From positions 682,001 through 746,000 of the forward strand of contig NZ_JAUSWJ010000001.1 in the NCBI RefSeq assembly GCF_030815145.1: a stretch of 64,000 bases of DNA, in the 5' to 3' direction. Source of the stretch: Kaistia geumhonensis (GTDB taxonomy: Bacteria > Pseudomonadota > Alphaproteobacteria > Rhizobiales > Kaistiaceae). The first letter of the stretch is position 1; each line of letters starts with the position of its first letter. Shown in pieces: positions 58,935 to 64,000 of the stretch. Position numbers and translations under genes: made by a program. The notes beneath the pieces were generated by a model. That model had not been told where the DNA came from. It saw only the letters and a list, made by a program, of their open reading frames with translations, and did not search any database.

Positions 58935-59003
58935 GTCGAGGCAGTCGGGCGTCCCGGCGCGCGGGCAATGCCCGTGACGCCGTGGGTCACGTCCGGTGTT
59001 GCA

Positions 59004-59024
59004 GGAGCGGGTCCTGCCCGCTCC
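59004..59024. other. Hairpin between convergent M23 gene and prfB
   Basis: Perfect 8-bp inverted repeat GGAGCGGG/CCCGCTCC around TCCTG, seven bases from the prfB stop. No T-run follows; possibly a shared transcription end. Confidence 0.35.
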
Positions 59025-59030
59025 CGCTCA

Positions 59031-60159
59031 TCAGTCGATATCCGCCACCTCGACATCGGCGCCGCCGAGGCGCTGCGCCAGCGCGGCTTCCATGAACTCG
59101 TTCAGCTCGCCGTTGAGGACGGTCTGCGGATCGGTGCTTTCGACGCCGGTCCGGAGGTCCTTCACGAGCTGATAGGGCTGCAGGACATAGGACCGGATCT
59201 GGTGACCCCAGCCGATGTCCTTCTTGGACGATTCGGTCGCCATGGCGGCCGCCTCGCGACGCTCCAGCTCGGCCTCGTAAAGGCGCGAGCGCAGCATGTC
59301 CCAGGCGGCGGCACGGTTCTTGTGCTGCGAACGCTCGTTCTGGCACTGCACGACGATGCCCGAGGGAATATGCGTGATGCGGACCGCGGAGTCGGTCGTG
59401 TTGATGTGCTGACCGCCGGCGCCCTGCGCCCGGTACGTGTCGATGCGGCAGTCGCTCTCGTTGATCTCGATGTCGATCGAATCGTCGACGACCGGATAGA
59501 CCCATACGCTGGCGAAGGAGGTGTGGCGGCGCGCACTCGAATCATAGGGCGAGATGCGCACGAGGCGATGCACGCCCGACTCGGTCTTCAGCCAGCCATA
59601 GGACTGCTCGCCCTTGACGAGGAGCGTCGCCGACTTGATGCCTGCTTCTTCGCCATCGTGGATCTCGAGCAGCTCGACTTTCTTGCCGGTGCGCTCCGAC
59701 CAGCGGGTGTACATGCGCAGCAGCATGTTGGCCCAGTCCTGGCTCTCGGTGCCGCCGGCGCCGGCATGGATTTCGACATAGGTGTCGTTGCCGTCGGCCT
59801 CGCCGGACAGCATCGAATTGATCTGGCGGCGGCGAACGACGTCCTTGAGCGCGAAGATCGCGTTCTCGGCCTCGGTCACGATAGACGCATCGCCCTCCGC
59901 CTCGCCGAGTTCGATGAGCTCCAGATTATCGGCGAGCTCGCGCTCGGACGCCTCGACGGCGCGGATGCCGTCCTCGAGAGACTGCCGCTCGCGCATCAGC
60001 TTCTGCGCCTTCTGCGGATCGTCCCAGAAGGTCGGCGTTTCGGAGAGGGCGTTCAGTTCGGAAAGGCGACGCTGGGCACGATCCCAGTCAAAGATGCCTC
60101 CTCAGCAGGGTTACGCCCTGCTTGATTTCGTCGACGATCGTCTCGATCTCGGCTCGCAT
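59031..60159 (-). CDS. prfB: Peptide chain release factor 2, programmed +1 frameshift
   Basis: Recognises UGA/UAA stop codons. 375 aa after frameshifting: codons 60159-60091 (23 residues, [20 protein letters not shown] then RHL), then a +1 shift at base 60090 and continued reading from GAC at 60089 to the stop at 59031. The GGQ motif is in [18 protein letters not shown]. The tripeptide anticodon is SPY here ([14 protein letters not shown]) rather than the E. coli SPF. The shorter frame starting at 59996 is only the downstream part. It is convergent with the M23 gene and divergent from DUF4893. Confidence 0.95.
60087..60102 (-). promoter_or_regulatory. prfB: prfB programmed +1 frameshift site
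   Basis: Minus strand AGGAGG, spacer CAT, then CTT TGA C. The internal Shine-Dalgarno-like AGGAGG (60102-60097) is three bases before CTT, as in E. coli. The in-frame TGA (60090-60088) is read through by slippage when RF2 is low. Confidence 0.95.
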
Positions 60160-60266
60160 ATGCTAGGTCCGCTTGGAGATGGCTGGCGGCGGCAACTGGA
60201 CGTCGCCCCGCGGCGTTGCGCGAACATAGTGACGCCCTCCCCGCCTGTAAACCGATGAGAGGCCTG

Positions 60267-60863
60267 ATGAACCGACCTGCCCGCTCCCTCGCGACCCTCG
60301 TGCTTCTGCTCGCAGCCTTCGCGCCCTCTCTGTCGCATGCCGACGGGACGATGGCGGCACGGACCCTCACCGCTTCGGACAAGGCCCGGATCGCGGGCTT
60401 CGACGCAAGCCGATCGAAGGCGATCGACGAGGCGAAGTCGGGCGGTATCGCGGCCGATGTGAAGGTGCTGGACGCGGTCCTCGCCGGCGCCCCGCAGCCG
60501 ATCCTCGGCACCGACATCCGCGGCGACTATCGCTGCCGGACCGTGAAGCTCGGCGGCACGCTGCCGCTCACGGTCTATGGCTGGTTCAAGTGCCGCATCG
60601 ACGAGGACGACCTCGGCTACCGCCTCGTGAAGACGACCGGCTCGCAGCGCTTCACCGGCCATTTCATCGACGATTCGGAGAAGCGCCTGCTCTTCTATGG
60701 CGCCGGCCACTATGGCGACGAGCAGCCCCGCCGCTACAAGGCCGATGCCGACCGCGATATGGTCGGCTTTCTCGTGAAGGCCGGCCCCAAGCGCTACCGC
60801 CTCGAACTGCCGGCCCCGAAATTCGAATCGACCTTCGACATCATCGAGCTCGAGCGGAAGTAG
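60267..60863 (+). CDS. DUF4893 domain-containing exported protein
   Basis: 198 aa. Signal peptide (ARSLATLVLLLAAFAPSLSHA) then a globular part with DYRCRTVKLGG, FKCRIDEDDLGYRLVKTTGSQRFTGHF and LFYGAGHYGDEQPRRY, matching DUF4893. Two cysteines are close enough to form a disulfide. The ATG at 60267 has GAGAGG upstream. The role is unknown. It is divergent from prfB and convergent with the NYN gene, only 3 nt apart. Confidence 0.83.
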   Translation: MNRPARSLATLVLLLAAFAPSLSHADGTMAARTLTASDKARIAGFDASRSKAIDEAKSGGIAADVKVLDAVLAGAPQPILGTDIRGDYRCRTVKLGGTLPLTVYGWFKCRIDEDDLGYRLVKTTGSQRFTGHFIDDSEKRLLFYGAGHYGDEQPRRYKADADRDMVGFLVKAGPKRYRLELPAPKFESTFDIIELERK

Positions 60864-60866
60864 CCG

Positions 60867-61724
60867 TCAGCCACCGCCGGCCACGGCGATCATTGCGCGC
60901 ACCGCTTGTTGGAATTCCGCTCGCATGTGGCGAATCTCCTCACGATCCAACTCTCGCCCGAGACCATCTCGGCATGTCGGCAGCAACCTGCGGTCGAGTT
61001 CCATCGGAACCCCACGCGAAGTCTCCCAATACACAATGATCCCTTGCAGTTCGGACGTGGACAGAGCGCTTACGAAGCCGCGCACTAACCCAGCTATACG
61101 CTCCTCTGCTCGGGCAGCTCCGTCACCAACGAGCGGATCGAGATTGCCTTCAAATACCGGCGCGGCTGGGATCGGTGTCTCTGGCTTGATCGAAAGGAAG
61201 CTCGCTATCGTATCGCGGCTCCACTCGCGTGTCGTATCCGCCTCTTGCAGCAGATTGGCCGACTGCGAGCCGCGCGCCGGCTCGATTCCCAACAAATGCA
61301 GCCGGACACCATAGTTCTGCGCAATCTGAACTCCCACGCGGACGTCCTCGTCGCCCGATAGGAGTACAGCGTCTGATATTGACTTCAGCCGAGCAAGCTC
61401 GATCAAGTCGGTGACAATGAGTGAGTCGACGCCCTTCTGCTCACCCACTCCGTTCACCATCCCGAGGCGAAGCTTTACGTCGTCCAAATTTGCAATGTGA
61501 CTTTGCTCGGCTGTCGCGCGTGGACCACCGAGCGCACCGTCATACCAATAAATCCGGAGGATACGGCAGTCGCTTGCCTGCTCGGCCGCGATAGATTTAA
61601 GAGCGTGTACCGCAGCAACAGGCTCCAGCGCTAGGCGCTCGCGACGAACGCGACTACCGCTCAGCGCCACACTTCCTTGCGCAAAGAGATAGCCGGCATC
61701 GACAAAAATAGCGACCCGATCCAC
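60867..61724 (-). CDS. NYN-domain (PIN-like) protein
   Basis: 285 aa. The NYN RNase-like fold is seen from RVAIFVDAGYLFAQGSVALSG with an early Asp, then ILRIYWYDGA, VDSLIVTDLIELARLKSISDAVLLSGDEDVR with several acidic residues, and a longer variable C-terminal helical region. A ribonuclease role is likely. Base composition is clearly more AT-rich than neighbours, suggesting recent acquisition. The start is GTG at 61724. It is convergent with DUF4893. Confidence 0.85.
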   Translation of the reverse strand: MDRVAIFVDAGYLFAQGSVALSGSRVRRERLALEPVAAVHALKSIAAEQASDCRILRIYWYDGALGGPRATAEQSHIANLDDVKLRLGMVNGVGEQKGVDSLIVTDLIELARLKSISDAVLLSGDEDVRVGVQIAQNYGVRLHLLGIEPARGSQSANLLQEADTTREWSRDTIASFLSIKPETPIPAAPVFEGNLDPLVGDGAARAEERIAGLVRGFVSALSTSELQGIIVYWETSRGVPMELDRRLLPTCRDGLGRELDREEIRHMRAEFQQAVRAMIAVAGGG

Positions 61725-61744
61725 GAAGATATCCCCGAAATAGC

Positions 61745-61768
61745 AAGGGCTCCCGCAGGAGCCCTTTT
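61745..61768. terminator. Terminator-like hairpin between mgtE and NYN gene
   Basis: Perfect 9-bp stem AAGGGCTCC/GGAGCCCTT, loop CGCA, TTTT at the right side. On the minus strand it is followed by TTGCTATTTC. It is best read as the end of the mgtE transcript, but the stronger T-run is rightward. Confidence 0.5.
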
Positions 61769-61904
61769 ATGCCACCGGCCCGCAAAAGTGTATCGGGCGC
61801 CGATGGAGTAAGAAATCAATACCAGAAACCACACAGGGCCGCAATCAGTTTCGCAGCGTGCGTTCGTAAACCACAAGCGAACAGTTGGGGTCTCGTGGCT
61901 TCAC

Positions 61905-63272
61905 CTACAATAGCGTTCCCGCCAGAATAACCGACGCGATCGAGAAATAGATCACGAGGCCGGTGACGTCGACGAGTGTCGCGACGAAGGGCGCCGAGGC
62001 GCTGGCCGGGTCGAAGTTCAGCCGCTTCAGCACGAAGGGCAGCATCGAGCCGGTCATCGAGCCGAAGGTGACGATGCCGACGAGACCACAGCCGACGGTG
62101 AGCGCCACCAGGAACCAGTGGGCGCCATAATCGTGCAGCCCGAGCAACTGCCAGGCGACGATGCGGGTGAGTCCCATCGCTCCGAGGATCAGGCCGAGCG
62201 TAAGTCCGCTGGGGAGTTCGCGCAGCGCCACGCGCCACCAGTCGCGAAGCCGCACTTCGCCGAGCGCCAGGGCGCGGATGATGAGCGAGGTCGCCTGCGA
62301 GCCGGAATTGCCGCCCGAGCTCATGATCAGCGGGATGAAGAGCGTCAGTACGATCGCCTTTTGCAGCTCGTCCTCGAAATGCTGCATGGCCGTGGCGGTC
62401 AGCATCTCGCCGATGAACAGCGCGGCGAGCCAGCCGGCGCGCTTGTGGATCATCTTTCCGAAGCTGATCTCCATGTAAGGCTCGTCGAGAGCCTCCATGC
62501 CGCCGAACTTCTGGACGTCCTCCGTGCTCTCCTCGACGATCGCGTCGATGATGTCGTCGACCGTGACGATGCCGATGAGATGCCGCCGCTCGTCGATGAC
62601 GGGCACGGCGAGGAGGTCGTATTTCGTGAAGAGCCGCGCCGCTTCTTCCTGGTCGAGCGTCGGCGTGACGGTGATCGGCCGGTTGTGGCGGGCCGCCGCG
62701 AGGACGGGCGCGGCCGGATCCGCGGTGATGAGCCGGCGCAGCGTCGCCGTCTGCAGCAGCGCGCCCGTCTCGGGATGCAGCAGGCAGATCGTGTAGATCG
62801 TCTCGCGGCTCTTCTCGACCTTGCGGATATAGTCGAGCGTCGCGGCGACGGTCCAGTTGGCCGGCACGCTGACCACCTCGGTCGTCATGATGGCGCCGAC
62901 GCTGCCCTCGGGATAGCGCGCGAGATGCGAGACGGCCGAGCGCGTCTCGTGGTCGAGCTTCGCGATGATCCGCGAGCGCTGAGGCTCCTCCATCTCGCTG
63001 AGGAGATCGGTGGCGCGGTCGGCCGAGACGCCGGCCAGCAGCGAGGCGGCGCGGTCGACGGGCAGCGTCGCCACGATCTCGGCGGCATCCTCGAATTCGG
63101 GATGATCGAGCAGTTCGACCGCGCGCTCTTCCGTGAGCTTGGCGAGAACGCCGGCCGCGTCGCCCGCGTCCTGCTCGTTCAGATGCTCGACGACGTCGGC
63201 AACATGCGCATGCTCGAGATCAAGCGCGACGGCGGGCGCACCCGCGCCCTCACGGAGGTCGGAATCTTCCAT
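61905..63272 (-). CDS. mgtE: Magnesium transporter MgtE
   Basis: 455 aa. Domains in order: N-terminal helical superhelix (about residues 15-125), a CBS pair (about 130-265, MTTEVVSVPANWTV and LIGIVTVDDIIDAIVEES), and five membrane helices with the pore motif PLIMSSGGNSGSQATSLIIRALALGE (N-terminal part SGGNSGSQ). Mg2+-gated channel for Mg uptake. The 5' leader can form a stem over the ribosome-binding site, described separately. Confidence 0.95.
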   Translation of the reverse strand: MEDSDLREGAGAPAVALDLEHAHVADVVEHLNEQDAGDAAGVLAKLTEERAVELLDHPEFEDAAEIVATLPVDRAASLLAGVSADRATDLLSEMEEPQRSRIIAKLDHETRSAVSHLARYPEGSVGAIMTTEVVSVPANWTVAATLDYIRKVEKSRETIYTICLLHPETGALLQTATLRRLITADPAAPVLAAARHNRPITVTPTLDQEEAARLFTKYDLLAVPVIDERRHLIGIVTVDDIIDAIVEESTEDVQKFGGMEALDEPYMEISFGKMIHKRAGWLAALFIGEMLTATAMQHFEDELQKAIVLTLFIPLIMSSGGNSGSQATSLIIRALALGEVRLRDWWRVALRELPSGLTLGLILGAMGLTRIVAWQLLGLHDYGAHWFLVALTVGCGLVGIVTFGSMTGSMLPFVLKRLNFDPASASAPFVATLVDVTGLVIYFSIASVILAGTLL

Positions 63273-63318
63273 GGCTCACCTCTTTTCCACCAGCCGACGC
63301 GGCTGCGTGCGGTGAGCC
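63273..63318 (-). promoter_or_regulatory. RBS-sequestering stem in the mgtE leader
   Basis: On the minus strand GGCTCACC (63318-63311) pairs perfectly with GGTGAGCC (63280-63273), which sits directly before the ATG and contains the end of the AGAGGTGAG ribosome-binding site. Inside is a second perfect stem CAGCCG/CGGCTG (63291-63305). The leader also has CGGGAC/GTCCCG at 63417-63433. Confidence 0.55.
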
Positions 63319-63528
63319 GTCTCCCCTCGGGGCGAACGGTCAGCAGGCAGGCACGGTCGGCCGGCTCATTCGACTTCGACTGTCGTTCGACATTGCAGTC
63401 CAGGGGGGTAACGGATCGGGACCAGCTGTCCCGGGCGCCGTTGTTGGGTGCGCCAAACGCCTGATCCGGTCAAGTGAATTCCCGTTCACACGATGCGGCA
63501 TCGTTGCAGCGCGAAAGGGATGGTCGTG
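63319..63528. other. Rest of the mgtE leader/upstream region
   Basis: About 210 bases without a gene. It contains a 6-bp hairpin at 63417-63433 and TTCGAC repeated three times near 63370-63393, including TGTCG-TT-CGACA. The mgtE promoter is expected here but was not fixed. Confidence 0.4.
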
Positions 63529-63560
63529 GCAAAAGAAAAGGCCGCCGAAATCGGCGGCCT
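63529..63560 (-). terminator. Terminator after the penicillin-binding protein gene, leftward
   Basis: Minus strand stem GGCCGCCG/CGGCGGCC with an A-T pair at the base, loop ATTT, followed by TTTTCTTTTG. It ends 28 nt past the stop codon of the PBP gene. Confidence 0.85.
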
Positions 63561-63587
63561 CACATCTCCCGCGATGGCAGGCTGCGC

Positions 63588-64000
63588 TCAGTAGAGCCCG
63601 CCTGTTCCGCCCATCACAGCGCGGTCGGATTCGGACGAGACCGTGCCGCCGTCGGACGAGCCGATGACCGAATAGGTGTCGGCGGGGCCGGTGCCCGGCT
63701 TGAAGGCTTCCATGATCGTGTTTGGCGCGCCGGGATCGGCACGCATGCCGGTGCGGCGGTCGATCGGGATCAGCGTCAGCCCCTCCGGCATGCGGAACGG
63801 CACGGCTGGCTTGTCGGCCAGCGCCAGCTTGAAGAACTCGGCCGCGACCGGCGCCGCGATCTCGCCGCCGGTCATGCCGCGGCCCATCGGGCGCGGCTGG
63901 TCGTAGCCGAAGAACACGCCGACCACGAGATCGGGCGAATAGCCGATAAACCAGGCGTCCTTGTAGTCGTTGGACGTGCCGGTCTTGCCGGCGATCGGCT
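63588..64000 (-). CDS. mrcA: Class A penicillin-binding protein 1A, C-terminal end (5' part outside window)
   Basis: Bifunctional peptidoglycan glycosyltransferase/transpeptidase; only the end of the transpeptidase domain is present. The frame is open to base 64000 and shows the KTG motif in AGKTGTSNDYKDAWFIGYSP followed by DLVVGVFFGYDQPRPMGRGMTGG and a Gly/Ser-rich tail ending MGGTGGLY. The missing part would carry the glycosyltransferase domain and the SxxK motif. A terminator follows at 63529-63560. Confidence 0.93.
   Translation of the reverse strand, partial: PIAGKTGTSNDYKDAWFIGYSPDLVVGVFFGYDQPRPMGRGMTGGEIAAPVAAEFFKLALADKPAVPFRMPEGLTLIPIDRRTGMRADPGAPNTIMEAFKPGTGPADTYSVIGSSDGGTVSSESDRAVMGGTGGLY

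Noticed and set aside
59031-60159. prfB as a pseudogene because of an in-frame stop at 60090-60088
   Set aside because: The stop is the standard CTTTGAC programmed +1 frameshift site with the internal Shine-Dalgarno-like AGGAGG; the rest of RF2 is intact.

Overview
The window is GC-rich chromosomal DNA of an alphaproteobacterium, most likely a member of the Hyphomicrobiales (Rhizobiales). The main reasons are the order DUF2155-aat-accC-accB-aroQ, a short (439 aa) ProS without an editing insertion next to lolC-lolD, and a suf operon in the order sufS2-sufB-sufC-sufD-sufS-sufT-sufA preceded by Irr-like and RirA-like iron boxes. No IS element, prophage, CRISPR array, rRNA or tRNA was recognised. 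Nearly all of it is dense core chromosome.

Layout. 1-6 kb: the 3' end of urea carboxylase and allophanate hydrolase (nickel-free urea degradation), a DUF4010 membrane protein and a CYTH-CHAD protein. 5.9-6.8 kb: two divergently oriented small basic proteins that are paralogues of each other. 6.8-10.7 kb: surface-polysaccharide genes (WcaI-like glycosyltransferase, GDP-mannose 4,6-dehydratase, UDP-glucose dehydrogenase). 10.9-14.5 kb: proS, lolC, lolD and a coupled TM2 protein. 14.5-15.0 kb: a gene-free stretch ending in a strong orphan terminator, probably a small RNA. 15-23.4 kb: thiD, an EamA transporter, DUF2155, aat, accC, accB, aroQ, a DsbA-like protein and an M48 protease. 23.4-29.2 kb: an aminotransferase, a ROK regulator divergent from pgi, a Crp-family and a TetR-family regulator. 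29.2-33.1 kb: a TetR-type operator pair in front of a large Aas-like MFS/acyltransferase/acyl-ACP synthetase fusion, then a small lipoprotein.

33.1-42.8 kb is one long leftward operon for Fe-S cluster assembly: cysteine desulfurase (sufS2), sufB, a family-9 glycosyltransferase, sufC, sufD, sufS, sufT, a VOC protein, sufA, tenA and a TfoX-like protein. A promoter in front of it is overlapped by an Irr-type box and a TGA-N9-TCA (RirA/IRO-type) box. 42.9-47.4 kb: an alpha/beta hydrolase, an unknown membrane protein, a CPA1 antiporter and anmK. 47.4-50.1 kb: a short aromatic-rich leader peptide and attenuator in front of DAHP synthase, followed by tyrS. 50.1-58.9 kb: a methyltransferase, a large AsmA/DUF3971 protein, bcp, a DUF455 protein and two tandem M23 peptidases. 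59.0-64.0 kb: prfB with a programmed +1 frameshift, DUF4893, an NYN-domain protein of different base composition, mgtE with a structured leader that can hide its ribosome-binding site, and the 3' end of a class A penicillin-binding protein.

No clearly new multi-gene system was found. The observations most worth following up are cis-regulatory: the attenuator and apparently leaderless leader peptide before the DAHP synthase gene, the mgtE 5' leader, the orphan terminator near 14.99 kb, the iron boxes of the suf operon and the paired TetR operators. Among genes, the most unusual are the glycosyltransferase inside the suf operon and the paired small paralogues at 6 kb.
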